Shown here piece after piece: positions 1-9,280 of a stretch of 35,578 nucleotides of DNA. The position numbers were made by a program, and so were the translations under genes. The notes under the pieces were generated by a model. That model saw nothing but the letters and a program-made list of their open reading frames with translations. It made no database searches and was not told the origin of the DNA. Origin of the DNA: an uncultured Lachnospiraceae bacterium. Its GTDB lineage: Bacteria > Bacillota > Clostridia > Lachnospirales > Lachnospiraceae. The stretch is taken from positions 1 through 35,578 of the forward strand of contig CANRIG010000030.1 of assembly GCA_947630595.1 (NCBI GenBank). The letters run 5' to 3'. Positions within the stretch are counted from its first letter, which is position 1; each line of letters begins with the position of its first letter.

Positions 1-158
1 TCCCAGAAATATCGAATTTTTCTAGGATTTTCAAGCTGTTTTGACTCTGATTTTATGATGAAACTGTAAAACTCGGGTCGACCGGTCTGTATTCTTCCGG
101 ATTAAAATATGACGGGCGCAGCACGGTTACTATTGAGAGGTGTGAATTCCGTGATAAT
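1..158. other. left-edge sequence with a broken 5' end of the surface-protein gene
   Basis: The frame of the following gene stays open upstream of its first ATG back to position 51, and a TGA lies at 48-50. The in-frame translation of about 75-158 (including KYDGR, TVTIERCEFRDN) reads like the beta-helix repeats that follow, so coding sequence continues upstream of 159. Positions 1-50 are AT-rich and give no convincing protein in any frame. I see no signal peptide, ribosome-binding site or promoter. A break, rearrangement or sequence error near 48-75 is the simplest reading. Confidence 0.5.
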
Positions 159-3100
159 ATGACTCATAGTACCGGAGGAACCATCTTAATTGGAGATACG
201 CTTAACAGAAATGGTAATAATACTGCTGTTCTGAAGGATTCCGTAGTTGCAGGAAACTCTGGCAACGGCATCCATGTTCTTCAAGCTAACTCAGGAAAAA
301 ATACCCTTACTGTAGAAGGCGGTGCAGTATATAACAATACGGAAAAAGATATCGTAGACTACTATAATAATGAGTTGCATATTCCGGCAGCGCGAGAAAT
401 GACAGATGGCGGAGCTGATTTTAGAGACTATATCTGGTATGAAGAGATTGTTAATGAGGCGGCTGAGCAGCTGGACGAAGCGATTGATAAGACGCTTGGA
501 AAAGGAACTTATTATTATACTGCAAGAACTCCAGAAGATCAGTATGTGGCGCAGATTGGCGAAGAACCCAATGCGGAAAAATTTACCACGGTCAGTGATG
601 CGGTAGAAGAAGCAAAAGCGATCCCGGGTACAGTAATAAAGCTGATCTATAGGGAGGAAAGCGGATTTAATAAGATATACGAAGATATTACTATTCCAGA
701 CGGGGCAGATATTACGCTTGATTTAAATGGGCACACTCTTTGTGCGGAGACACAGCCATTTACAATTGCTGAGGGTGCAGCCTTAACCGTGACGGATACT
801 TCACCCAAAGGGGCAACTACCCTCCCAAGCGGAAAGATTACCAGGCAGAACATCCGTGATGATAGTTATGAAAATGAGGAATATGCGCTAGAGAATCGTG
901 GCAGTCTGACGGTAACTGCCGGTATAAAATATCCGCCGCAGATTTACAGCATTGATTTTTTGGCTGGTGAGGAGCTGAATTTGCCGGTAAATCTGGAGAT
1001 TATTTCCGCAATCCGTCTTGGAAAAGGGAAAGCAGTTACATTGACACCGGCGGGCAGTCAGAGCCATTCCAATGCACCGGTTATCGTTTTGGATGAAGAT
1101 GTGATTGAGAGCCTTAATAATGGAGACGCTTTGGTTGCTGATGGTGTGGTACTGTATAAAGCGGCAGATCCTTCTGTGAAAATAGCGGACGACTTTAAAG
1201 AATACACCAGAGCGCGCACGGAAGGCATTACCGGGGCGGTTGAAGTTTTGAAGGAAAAAGGTGAAGACGGTCTGGAACGGATCATTGCGCGTCCGCGGAC
1301 TCTGAATGGTATCTATCTAAATGGGGAGTCTGGTGATGATAACGCTTCCGAGGTGGGGACAGAAGAACATCCGGCGGGAACCTTTGAAAAAGCAAAAGAG
1401 CTTTTAGAGGAGCAGCTTGAAGCATATAATGAAGACCCGGACAATACTTCAAAGCCGGAAGGAATTTATATATCCGGTGCCGTGACAATCAGCGGCAGAG
1501 AAACCTGGTCAGATCTTCCGGAAGGCACCAGAATCATCCGCGCTTCGGATTATACAGAGGAACTTATTAAGGTACCGGTAAATACATCACTTATCCTTGA
1601 AAACATTACCATAGACGGTTTTGGAGAGCAGGGAACGACGGCATCAAAGGCGCTGATCAAGGTATTTGGAACACTGAATATCAATGACGGTACGAAGCTT
1701 CAGAACAATTATCACATAATCGGTTCCGGGTCTAGCTATATCTATGCCGGCGGCGCAGTTTACTGCGAGGGTGGAACCGTGCATATGAATGGCGGAATCA
1801 TCAGTGAGAATGCGGCCTTATATGGCGGCGGTATTGAAATGTGGGGCGGCTCTATGTCGATGTCAGGCGGTTCCATATCCAATAACGATGCATTGCGGGT
1901 AAGCGGGGACGATCCTGCAGGCGGCGGTATCTGCCTGTTAAACGGCGCCACTTTGAATTTGACCGGAGGAATAGTTTCCGGCAATTTCAGCAGCTATACC
2001 GGCGGAGGCATTGCCCTTGGCGGACCGAATGAAAACACGATTATGTATGCCGGCTCTACGCTAAATATGAATGGCGGTGAGGTAAGCGGCAACACATCGT
2101 CCGGCTGCGGCGGCGGTATCTATGTACAATGTAGAGGCGTGGCCAATGTCACCGGAGGAACCATCAGCGGGAATACTGCAGCTCAGGCTGTTGGTTCCGG
2201 GATTCCGATGGAATACGGCGGCGGCGGTATTTACGTCAATGGTACGCGCAGCGGTTATGAACAAGGCAAGCTATATCTGAAGAATGTTTTGGTGACGAAA
2301 AACAGCGCAGACATAAGCGGAAACGGTTTCGCCGGCTGCGCAACGTCGACCACCAAGATATATCTTACAGAGGGTGGTGCGATTTATGATAATAATGGAA
2401 GCAGCCAAGTATTTATCGATAACCATGGAGTTTCGCATATTTCCGACGTTATGCTGGGCGGCGGACTGTACAACTGGACTTATTCTGACGGAAGCAAAGT
2501 ACCTTTTGGTAAACTACAGTATATGACCAATGCGGCGAAATTAAGTCTCGGAAACAGTCCATCAAAAAAAGCATCCGGGGTAATGGTAACGATCAGTGGA
2601 AACACATCCGGTACCCGCGGCGGCGGTATCGGAAGCAACGGCTTTGTACAAATCGGTACAGAGTCTGCAAGCGCAGTGATTCCGGTGAAAAAGGCTGTGA
2701 CAGGTATATCTGAGGATGAGGCGGTTCTGGAAGGATATCAGTTTGTATTGAAGGATAAATCCGGCAAAATTATCCAGACTGTAACAAGTGATAAAAACGG
2801 AGATGCACAGTTTATTCTTGAATATGGAGAAAAGGGTGAATATGCGTATACAGTAGAAGAAGTAAAAGATGATTCTGTTTCCGACATTATCTATGATACA
2901 ACCGTATATGAAGTAACCGTAACAGTAGGCGATGAATGGATTACGAGTGTTTCTATCAAGAATGCAGGGGACATCGTATCAGAAGCTGCATTTACGAATA
3001 CCTATTACGAGGCAAGCGGCGATCTGACCCTGGATGCGACCAAGATTCTGGAGGACGCAGCCCTGGAGAATGGCCAGTTCTCATTCACGCTCACGGCGAC

Positions 3101-5456
3101 GGATGCGGATGGCAACGCCCTCACCGGCGAAGATGCTTACAGCGAGACGGTCGCCAACGCGGCGGACGGCAGCATCACCTTTGCGCCGTTCCATTATACG
3201 CAGGAAGACAAGGATAAGGACTACTACTATACGGTGACCGAGGCGCACGGTACGAATGAATGGATTATGTATGACGACACCGTGTACCGTGTGAAGGTTC
3301 ATGTAACGGATAACGGCGACGGCACGATGACGGCTGCAAAGACGATTACCAAAGACGGTGAGTCAGATGAGACAGTCGACGCCATGACTTTCACCAACCA
3401 GTATCATGCGAGCGTCGATCTGACCCTGGATGCGAAGAAAATCCTGAACGGCGCGACGCTGACCGCAGGCCAGTTCTCGTTCACGCTCACGGCGACAGAT
3501 GCGGACGGCAACGCCCTCACCGGCGAAGGCGCTTACAGCGAGACGGTCGCAAACGCGGCGGACGGCAGCATCACCTTTGCGCCGTTCCACTATACGCAGG
3601 AAGACAAGGATAAGGACTACTACTATACGGTGACCGAGGTACAGGGCACGGATGAACGGGTTACGTATGACGGCACGGTATACCGTGTAACGGTTCATGT
3701 GACGGACAACGGCGACGGTACGATGACGGCTGAAAAGACGATCACCGTAAACGGTGAGCCGGCTGACGCCATAACCTTTGCCAACACCTACCAGAGAGAG
3801 GCCGACGGCAGCCTGGCGCTGGATGCGACCAAGATTCTGAATGGCGCGGCGCTGGCCGCGGGACAGTTCTCGTTCACGCTCACGGCGACAGATGCAGACG
3901 GCAATGCCCTCACCGGGGAAGACGCCTACAGTGAGACGGTCGTCAACGCGGCGGACGGCAGCGTCAGCTTCACCCCGCTGGCGTACACGGAGGAAGACGA
4001 CGGGAAGGATTACTACTATACGGTGACCGAGGTGCGCGGCACGGATGCGCAGGTCACATACGACGGCACGGTGTATCGTGTGGCGGTTCATGTGACGGAC
4101 AACGGCGACGGCACGCTGACAATCGAAAAGACGGTTACCGCGGGCGGCCAGACAGTTGGCGATATGACCTTTACCAACACGTACACGCAGCCGGAGGAAG
4201 GCCGCCTGACGGTAGTCAAGCAGCTGACCTACAACGATACCATCTACAGCGCAGCGGATGCAACTTATTATGTAGCGCTTTATGCGGACGAAGCACTGAC
4301 GCAGCGCGTATCGGATATTATGCCGCTGGTATACCGCAACTCCGGAACGGCGTCCGTGGAATTTACCGGACTGGAACTGGGCGGCACCTACTACGTCGGC
4401 GAGACTACGGCGGACGGCACGGTGATCAATAACATCGGCGGCGTGACGGCGGACGGCACGCAGTATTCGCCATACTTTGCGAACGGCACCCGGGTAGTGA
4501 TCAGCGAGGACGGCACATCGGTCTTCTACTTTGAGAACGTATTCCTGGAGCTTCCGCCGGAGCAGTTCTATCCGGAGGGCGAGCTGACCGTCACCAAGCA
4601 GCTGACCTATGCGGGCGAGGATTACGGCGCGATTGATGCCACTTATTATGTGGCGCTGTTCTCAGATGAAGCGCTGACCGACCGCGTGTCAGAGATCATG
4701 CCGCTGGTATACCGCAACGCCGGTTCGACTTCGGTGAAATTCGGCGGCCTGGAAATCGGCAAAACCTACTACATCGGCGAGACCACGGCGGACGGCACGG
4801 TGCTCAACAGCGTCGGCGGCGTGACGGCAGACGGTGTGGAATACTCCGCGCTCTTTGCGGGCGGCAACTCGGCGGTCGTCAATGAGGACGGCACGGCGGC
4901 GGTGGCCTTTGAGAATGAGTTTGAAGAGCTGCCGAAGGACTACTACCGCGAGGGCGAGCTGACCATCACCAAACGGCTGCTCGGCGCGGACGGCAGTGCG
5001 AAGAACAGCAGCGAAACCTTCTACGCGGGCATTTTCGCGGACGCGGCGCACACCACGCTCTCCGACCAGGTGTCGCAGAACATTGTGCCGCTGAACCTGG
5101 GCGGAAAATCCTTCGCGGAAGCGAAGATCAAGGTGGCGATTGTCCCGGGCGCGACGCAGACGCTGTATGTGACGGAGGTCGACCAGAACGGGAAACCGGT
5201 GGACGGCGCGGTATCCTTCCGCTACGACGTGACCGTGGAGAACGCGGTGATACAGATGGATGAAAACGTGACCGAGGGCGCGGTGACTATCACGAACAAG
5301 GAGACTTCTCCGGACGACTCCGAGACTCCTGAGACGGTGACCTCCGTGAAGACCGGAGATGAGACCCCGATCGTCCCGTATCTGATTGCTCTTGCGGCAG
5401 CGGCGCTTGCGCTGGTGATCCTGTTTGTGATCCGGCGCAGAAGGCGCGCAAAATAA
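159..5456 (+). CDS. giant sorted surface protein: beta-helix plus pilin-type isopeptide domains (5' end missing)
   Basis: Predicted cell-wall-anchored adhesin or stalk protein of 1765 residues from the first ATG; the true N-terminus and signal peptide are absent. Residues about 1-840 are rich in short Gly-Gly repeats (patterns such as GGIYV, GGTISGN) typical of right-handed beta-helix surface proteins. Residues about 845-953 form a divergent Spy0128/FctA-like domain, followed by three nearly identical ones (954-1347) with Lys (DATKIL), Glu (YYYTVTE) and Asn (TFTN) where such domains make intramolecular isopeptide bonds. Three related beta-sandwich modules follow. The C-terminus has a sorting signal of LPXTG type with a variant motif (VKTGDE, about 1730-1735), a hydrophobic segment and an Arg-rich tail. 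The beta-helix part is visibly more AT-rich than the pilin-like part, suggesting a mosaic origin. The ligand is unknown. It may be a pseudogene if the break at 48-75 is real. Confidence 0.8.
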   Translation: MTHSTGGTILIGDTLNRNGNNTAVLKDSVVAGNSGNGIHVLQANSGKNTLTVEGGAVYNNTEKDIVDYYNNELHIPAAREMTDGGADFRDYIWYEEIVNEAAEQLDEAIDKTLGKGTYYYTARTPEDQYVAQIGEEPNAEKFTTVSDAVEEAKAIPGTVIKLIYREESGFNKIYEDITIPDGADITLDLNGHTLCAETQPFTIAEGAALTVTDTSPKGATTLPSGKITRQNIRDDSYENEEYALENRGSLTVTAGIKYPPQIYSIDFLAGEELNLPVNLEIISAIRLGKGKAVTLTPAGSQSHSNAPVIVLDEDVIESLNNGDALVADGVVLYKAADPSVKIADDFKEYTRARTEGITGAVEVLKEKGEDGLERIIARPRTLNGIYLNGESGDDNASEVGTEEHPAGTFEKAKELLEEQLEAYNEDPDNTSKPEGIYISGAVTISGRETWSDLPEGTRIIRASDYTEELIKVPVNTSLILENITIDGFGEQGTTASKALIKVFGTLNINDGTKLQNNYHIIGSGSSYIYAGGAVYCEGGTVHMNGGIISENAALYGGGIEMWGGSMSMSGGSISNNDALRVSGDDPAGGGICLLNGATLNLTGGIVSGNFSSYTGGGIALGGPNENTIMYAGSTLNMNGGEVSGNTSSGCGGGIYVQCRGVANVTGGTISGNTAAQAVGSGIPMEYGGGGIYVNGTRSGYEQGKLYLKNVLVTKNSADISGNGFAGCATSTTKIYLTEGGAIYDNNGSSQVFIDNHGVSHISDVMLGGGLYNWTYSDGSKVPFGKLQYMTNAAKLSLGNSPSKKASGVMVTISGNTSGTRGGGIGSNGFVQIGTESASAVIPVKKAVTGISEDEAVLEGYQFVLKDKSGKIIQTVTSDKNGDAQFILEYGEKGEYAYTVEEVKDDSVSDIIYDTTVYEVTVTVGDEWITSVSIKNAGDIVSEAAFTNTYYEASGDLTLDATKILEDAALENGQFSFTLTATDADGNALTGEDAYSETVANAADGSITFAPFHYTQEDKDKDYYYTVTEAHGTNEWIMYDDTVYRVKVHVTDNGDGTMTAAKTITKDGESDETVDAMTFTNQYHASVDLTLDAKKILNGATLTAGQFSFTLTATDADGNALTGEGAYSETVANAADGSITFAPFHYTQEDKDKDYYYTVTEVQGTDERVTYDGTVYRVTVHVTDNGDGTMTAEKTITVNGEPADAITFANTYQREADGSLALDATKILNGAALAAGQFSFTLTATDADGNALTGEDAYSETVVNAADGSVSFTPLAYTEEDDGKDYYYTVTEVRGTDAQVTYDGTVYRVAVHVTDNGDGTLTIEKTVTAGGQTVGDMTFTNTYTQPEEGRLTVVKQLTYNDTIYSAADATYYVALYADEALTQRVSDIMPLVYRNSGTASVEFTGLELGGTYYVGETTADGTVINNIGGVTADGTQYSPYFANGTRVVISEDGTSVFYFENVFLELPPEQFYPEGELTVTKQLTYAGEDYGAIDATYYVALFSDEALTDRVSEIMPLVYRNAGSTSVKFGGLEIGKTYYIGETTADGTVLNSVGGVTADGVEYSALFAGGNSAVVNEDGTAAVAFENEFEELPKDYYREGELTITKRLLGADGSAKNSSETFYAGIFADAAHTTLSDQVSQNIVPLNLGGKSFAEAKIKVAIVPGATQTLYVTEVDQNGKPVDGAVSFRYDVTVENAVIQMDENVTEGAVTITNKETSPDDSETPETVTSVKTGDETPIVPYLIALAAAALALVILFVIRRRRRAK
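3018..4199 (+). repeat. three tandem ~393-396 bp repeats encoding pilin-type domains
   Basis: The units are 3018-3413, 3414-3806 and 3807-4199, each encoding one complete Spy0128/FctA-like domain. Long stretches are almost identical at DNA level, for example the part encoding FSFTLTATDADGNALTGE. Whole-domain, in-frame units of this similarity can gain or lose copies by homologous recombination, which would change stalk length without disturbing the frame. Confidence 0.85.
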
Positions 5457-5494
5457 TTTAACTTCGGTGTTTCCTGATTAGAACACACATAAAA

Positions 5495-5530
5495 GGGGCG
5501 TTGCTTTGATTACCCACAAGGCAGCGCCCC
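5495..5530 (+). terminator. GC-rich hairpin after the surface-protein gene
   Basis: An inverted repeat (GGGGCGTTGC paired with GCAGCGCCCC, extendable with G-U pairs) lies about 40 bp after the stop codon at 5456. A clear run of T does not follow, so termination is plausible but not proven. An overlapping alternative pairing (AAAGGGGC with GCCCCTTT) also exists. Confidence 0.4.
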
Positions 5531-5595
5531 GCCCCTTTCCGGGGTTTCCGGAAACGTCCGCCGTCCGGATTTTCCTTAAATCTTTATAAAAACTA

Positions 5596-5623
5596 TTGAC
5601 TTATTCGGGAATTGGGCTAAAAT
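5596..5623 (+). promoter_or_regulatory. sigma-A-type promoter of lon
   Basis: A -35 box TTGACT (5596-5601) and a -10 box TAAAAT (5618-5623) are separated by 16 bp. Transcription would start near 5630, leaving the CIRCE element in the 5' leader just before the gene. Confidence 0.7.
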
Positions 5624-5667
5624 TAAGCTGTACAGCAGTTTTCGACTGTTATTTTTTTACCGAGGGG

Positions 5668-5694
5668 TTAGCACTCGATTTTGGTGAGTGCTGA
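5668..5694 (+). promoter_or_regulatory. CIRCE element (HrcA operator) upstream of lon
   Basis: TTAGCACTC (5668-5676), a 9-base spacer, then GAGTGCTGA (5686-5694). This matches the CIRCE consensus TTAGCACTC-N9-GAGTGCTAA with a single difference. CIRCE is the operator of the heat-shock repressor HrcA, which classically controls groESL and dnaK. Its place between the promoter and the lon start implies heat-shock derepression of lon. A TTG in the lon frame at 5681 lies inside the element, which argues against it as the start codon. Confidence 0.92.
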
Positions 5695-5713
5695 TAATAC
5701 AGGGGGAATGCAT

Positions 5714-7984
5714 ATGATTATCATACCTGTTCATGACATGGTTTTGCTGCCGGGCGTCAGCTTTTATTTCAAAAAGGATACGTACCGCCAGCTGAATCCC
5801 GCGGAGATCGGCGCCGGCGAGGAGGTTCTGTTTCTGATGATGCGGGAGCAGAAGGACCTGAAGGACGCGGTGCCCGAGGATTTTTATCCGGTGGGGATTC
5901 TGGCGGAGATTGTCGGCATCGATTCCGAGGGGCTGGTGCAGGTGCGGGCGCGCTCGCGCGTGAGCGTTACGGAGCTGCACGCATTGAACGGCGAGATTTC
6001 CGCGACGACGGCGGAGCGCCCCGAGATCGAGGATATCTCCGTGAACGAGATTCAGGCCAAATTTGACCGGATGCGCGCCGATTACCTGCAGTTCGTGCAG
6101 AAGTTCCAGTGGGGCGTGTGGGTGCGCAACGTGGTGCTGCGCTGGAATACGCTGGAGGAGATGATGTGCTCTTCCGCCGCTTATCTCGACATGCCGTGGC
6201 CGGAAAAGTACGCGGTGATCGCCGAGGATTCCCGGCGCAGGCGCTATGAGCAGATCGAGCACGCGATTTACGAGTTTATCGCCGAGGCGAAGGTCGCCGA
6301 GGAGGCGCAGGAGGCCCAGCAGGAGAGCCACAATCAGGCTTACCGCGAGGCCGCGATTAAAAAACAGATGACCTACCTGCAGAACCAGCTGCAGGAGATG
6401 CACCCGGACGAAACGCCGGAGCTTGACCGGCTGGCGGAAAAAATCGCCGCCTCCGGCATGAACGAGACGGCGCGGCGCGAGGCCGAAAAGGTGCTGAACC
6501 GCATGCGCCAGGAGGGGCAGGAAGGGCACGAATACGGGATGCTGCACGATTATCTGGATTTCGTGACGGAGCTGTCCTGGAAAAAGGAGGAAGCGGCGCC
6601 GATCGATCTGGCCCGCGCCGAGCAGGTGCTGGAGGAGGATCATTACGGCCTGAAGCAGGTGAAGGAGCGCATCGTGCAGCAGATTGCGGTGATGGCGCTC
6701 AATCAGAAGCAGTCCGGCTCGATCCTGCTGTTTGTGGGCGCGCCCGGCACCGGCAAGACGAGCGTCGGCCAGAGCATCGCGCGGGCGCTGGAGCGCAAAT
6801 ACGTCCGCATCAGCCTCGGCGGCATCCGCGATGAGGCTGAGATCCGCGGCCACCGCCGCACCTATGTGGGGGCGATGCCGGGGCGCATCATGGAGGGCGT
6901 GAAGCGCAGCGGCGCTTCCAATCCCGTGATGGTGCTGGACGAGGTGGACAAGCTGGCGAAGGATTACGGCGGAGACCCGGCCAGCGCGCTGCTGGAGGTG
7001 CTCGACCCGGAGCAGAACAGCACCTTTACCGACCACTATATGAACGTGCCCTACGACCTGTCGGACGTTCTGTTCGTGTGTACGGCCAATTCGACCGACA
7101 CCATACCGGAGCCGCTTTTAAACCGCATGGAGGTGATCCGCTTCCCGGGCTATACGGCGACGGAAAAGTTCCAGATCGCGCGGCGGCATCTGCTGCCGAA
7201 GGTCATGGAGGACACCGGCCTGCGCCCGCAGAACCTGCGCGTAAAGGACGACGCCATTTACCGGATCATCGACGAGTACACGATGGAATCCGGCGTCCGC
7301 GGCCTCAAAAAACAGATCGGCACGCTCTGCCGCCAGGCGGCGGTGAAGATCGTCAAGGGCGAGCGCAAATCCGTGACGGTCAGCGCGAAAGGCCTGGTGG
7401 ATTACCTCGGCCTGCCGAACACGCACCACGACAAAAAGATCGACGAGGCCGTGCCTGGCGTGGTGACCGGACTGGCCTGGACCAGCGCGGGCGGCGAGAT
7501 TCTCTTCGTCGAGGCGCGGCTGGTAAACGGCGGCGGCGAGCTGATCATCACCGGCCAGCTCGGCGACGTCATGAAGGAGTCCGTACAGATTGCGGTCAGC
7601 CTGGCCAAGGCGATGTACCCGGAGGCGGCCGAACAGCTGAAAGACCACGACCTGCACATCCATGTGCCGGCCGGCGCGGTTCCCAAGGACGGCCCGTCCG
7701 CCGGCGTCACCATCACCACGGCGATCGTTTCCCTGATCACCGGTAAATGCGTGGACACAGACCTGGCCATGACCGGCGAGATTTCCCTGCGCGGCAGCGT
7801 GCTGCCGATCGGCGGCCTGCCCGAAAAGCTGATGGCTGCGCAGCGCTCCGGCATCACGCGCGTCTTCATTCCGGCGGATAACGTGCAGGACCTGCGGGAA
7901 GTCGCGGATGAGGTAAAGAAAGGGCTCACCATCGTTCCGGTAAAGAAGGTGGACGAGCTGCTTGGAAAAGTACTTTCAAAATGA
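5714..7984 (+). CDS. lon: ATP-dependent Lon protease (endopeptidase La)
   Basis: Cytosolic AAA+ serine protease (family S16) that unfolds and degrades misfolded and regulatory proteins. The ATG at 5714 is chosen because AGGGGG at 5701-5706 is correctly spaced; an ATG at 5708 is too close, and a TTG at 5681 lies within the CIRCE element. The protein has 756 residues, somewhat shorter than E. coli Lon. It shows an N-terminal substrate-binding domain, a coiled-coil linker, Walker A GAPGTGKT (about 342), Walker B VMVLDEVDKL, and a C-terminal protease domain with the Ser-Lys dyad S662 (PKDGPSAG) and K705 (GLPEKL), 43 residues apart as in other Lon enzymes. It stands alone, with its own promoter, HrcA operator and terminator. 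The dyad and family assignment are firm; heat-shock control is inferred from CIRCE. Confidence 0.97.
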   Translation: MIIIPVHDMVLLPGVSFYFKKDTYRQLNPAEIGAGEEVLFLMMREQKDLKDAVPEDFYPVGILAEIVGIDSEGLVQVRARSRVSVTELHALNGEISATTAERPEIEDISVNEIQAKFDRMRADYLQFVQKFQWGVWVRNVVLRWNTLEEMMCSSAAYLDMPWPEKYAVIAEDSRRRRYEQIEHAIYEFIAEAKVAEEAQEAQQESHNQAYREAAIKKQMTYLQNQLQEMHPDETPELDRLAEKIAASGMNETARREAEKVLNRMRQEGQEGHEYGMLHDYLDFVTELSWKKEEAAPIDLARAEQVLEEDHYGLKQVKERIVQQIAVMALNQKQSGSILLFVGAPGTGKTSVGQSIARALERKYVRISLGGIRDEAEIRGHRRTYVGAMPGRIMEGVKRSGASNPVMVLDEVDKLAKDYGGDPASALLEVLDPEQNSTFTDHYMNVPYDLSDVLFVCTANSTDTIPEPLLNRMEVIRFPGYTATEKFQIARRHLLPKVMEDTGLRPQNLRVKDDAIYRIIDEYTMESGVRGLKKQIGTLCRQAAVKIVKGERKSVTVSAKGLVDYLGLPNTHHDKKIDEAVPGVVTGLAWTSAGGEILFVEARLVNGGGELIITGQLGDVMKESVQIAVSLAKAMYPEAAEQLKDHDLHIHVPAGAVPKDGPSAGVTITTAIVSLITGKCVDTDLAMTGEISLRGSVLPIGGLPEKLMAAQRSGITRVFIPADNVQDLREVADEVKKGLTIVPVKKVDELLGKVLSK

Positions 7985-7990
7985 GATACA

Positions 7991-8033
7991 GGGCCTGGCA
8001 CAACCAGATTGTGTCAGGCCCGTTGCATTTTTT
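7991..8033 (+). terminator. Rho-independent terminator of lon
   Basis: A 13-bp stem (GGGCCTGGCACAA paired with TTGTGTCAGGCCC, one G-U pair) with a 5-base loop, followed by GTTGCATTTTTTG. It begins 6 bp after the lon stop. It may also help stop transcription from the converging ATP-grasp gene, although the T-rich stretch on that strand is weak. Confidence 0.9.
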
Positions 8034-8055
8034 GCGGCAGTTCTCCCCCGCCGCA

Positions 8056-9252
8056 TTATTCATTACATTTCAAAATATCATCGTAAAAATCATTCATTTC
8101 CTTCTGCGACTCGAACACCGCCACGTACATCTGATTCCCCATCGCGCCCGAGAGCACGTCCGGGATGCGCTCCATCATCTTCATATGCGAACCGTATTTG
8201 GCGATGATGTCCGCGTGGCTCATGGCGAAATCCTTGCCGTCGCGCCTGCCCGCGAACGCGCAGTACGCGTGGTCGCCGACCGGCATCGTGGAGCGGTCGA
8301 AGGCGATCATGTCGGCCCAGATTTTGTAGACGTCGGTGCTGTGCGCGAAGTCGATCATGTCGGGCGTGACGCCGCCGCTGGGGCGCATGTTGACCTCCAG
8401 GGCCACCAGGTCGCCTTTCTTGCCGAGTCCGTCCTGATCTTTCAGCAGGCGGAAAAATTCAAAGTGTACGAAACGGCTTTTGACGCCGAAGCTCTGGACG
8501 GTGGCGCGGCCCGCGGCCCGCGTGTCATCCGGCAGCTTTTTGAGGATGTAAAAGACGGAGTTGTCGGACTTGTTGACGATGTCCATGATCGAGACCGGGG
8601 AAATGTTGCCGGTTTCAAACATGGGCTCGCCTTTGGAGTCGATGATGGCGTCGTAGGAATTGACTTCGCCGTTGACAAACTCCTCCATGATGTAGGAGGT
8701 GTCCGGCCATTTCACATCGAAAAACTGGCGCAGCTGCTCCTCGTTTTCAATCTTGAACGTGTGGGAGGCGCCGACGCCGTTGTCCGGCTTGGCGACGACG
8801 GGATAGCCCACCGTCTCGATAAACGCGAGGCTGTTCTCCAGCGTATCGGCCATATGGAAGCGCGCGGTCGGGATGCCGGCCTTGGCGTAGTATTCCTTCA
8901 TCTTTGATTTGAGCTTGATGTGCGGGATATCCGCCGCCTGAAAGCCGGTGGTGATGTTGAAGTCGGTGCGGAAGCGTGCGTCGCGCTCCAGCCAGTATTC
9001 GTTGTTGGATTCCAGCCAGTCGATGCGGCCGTGCTTGAAGATGAAGAAGGCGATCGCGCGGTAGACCTCGTCGTCGTTCTCCAGGCTGCTGACCTTGTAA
9101 TACTCGTTGAGGCTGTCCTTCAGCTGCGGCGTCAGCTCGTCGTAGGGCTGGTCGCCGATGCCGAGCACGTTGAGGCCGTTGCGTTTGAGCTCACGGCAGA
9201 ACAGCCAGTAGTTGGCGGGAAAATTTGGTGAGATAAAGATAAAATTTTTCAT
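8056..9252 (-). CDS. ATP-grasp ligase-like protein
   Basis: Soluble protein of 398 residues in the ATP-grasp superfamily, enzymes that activate a carboxylate as an acyl phosphate and join it to an amine, thiol or carbon nucleophile. Visible signatures are the ATP-binding segment YPVVAKPDNGVG, the adenine-contacting stretch YIMEEFVNGEV, and the metal-binding ALEVNMRPSGG near residue 290. The ATG at 9252 is preferred because GAGGAG lies 5 bases upstream; a GTG two codons earlier is too close to that site. It is the last gene of a three-gene minus-strand set after two esterase-like genes, so the three probably act on one metabolite or small peptide. Substrates cannot be deduced. The C-terminal region after about residue 310 has no feature I recognise. 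Confidence 0.8.
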   Translation of the reverse strand: MKNFIFISPNFPANYWLFCRELKRNGLNVLGIGDQPYDELTPQLKDSLNEYYKVSSLENDDEVYRAIAFFIFKHGRIDWLESNNEYWLERDARFRTDFNITTGFQAADIPHIKLKSKMKEYYAKAGIPTARFHMADTLENSLAFIETVGYPVVAKPDNGVGASHTFKIENEEQLRQFFDVKWPDTSYIMEEFVNGEVNSYDAIIDSKGEPMFETGNISPVSIMDIVNKSDNSVFYILKKLPDDTRAAGRATVQSFGVKSRFVHFEFFRLLKDQDGLGKKGDLVALEVNMRPSGGVTPDMIDFAHSTDVYKIWADMIAFDRSTMPVGDHAYCAFAGRRDGKDFAMSHADIIAKYGSHMKMMERIPDVLSGAMGNQMYVAVFESQKEMNDFYDDILKCNE

Positions 9253-9280
9253 ATGCACTCCTCATTTCTTTTTAAAGGCT

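Noticed and set aside
1-80. End of an insertion sequence at the left edge
   Set aside because: No terminal inverted repeat, target duplication or transposase sequence is visible in the short stretch available.
5544-5555. Palindrome GTTTCCGGAAAC upstream of the lon promoter as an operator
   Set aside because: A 12-bp GC-containing palindrome alone, about 40 bp before the -35 box, is weak evidence and no matching regulator is known.
5681-5713. TTG (5681) or ATG (5708) as start of lon
   Set aside because: The TTG lies inside the CIRCE element, and the ATG at 5708 leaves almost no distance to AGGGGG; the ATG at 5714 has correct spacing and matches the usual Lon N-terminus.
5657-7036. Long open frame (459 codons) on the minus strand opposite lon
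   Set aside because: It lies wholly antisense to a certain gene in GC-rich DNA, has a low-complexity His/Leu/Arg-rich translation and no ribosome-binding site; it is a shadow of the lon codon pattern.
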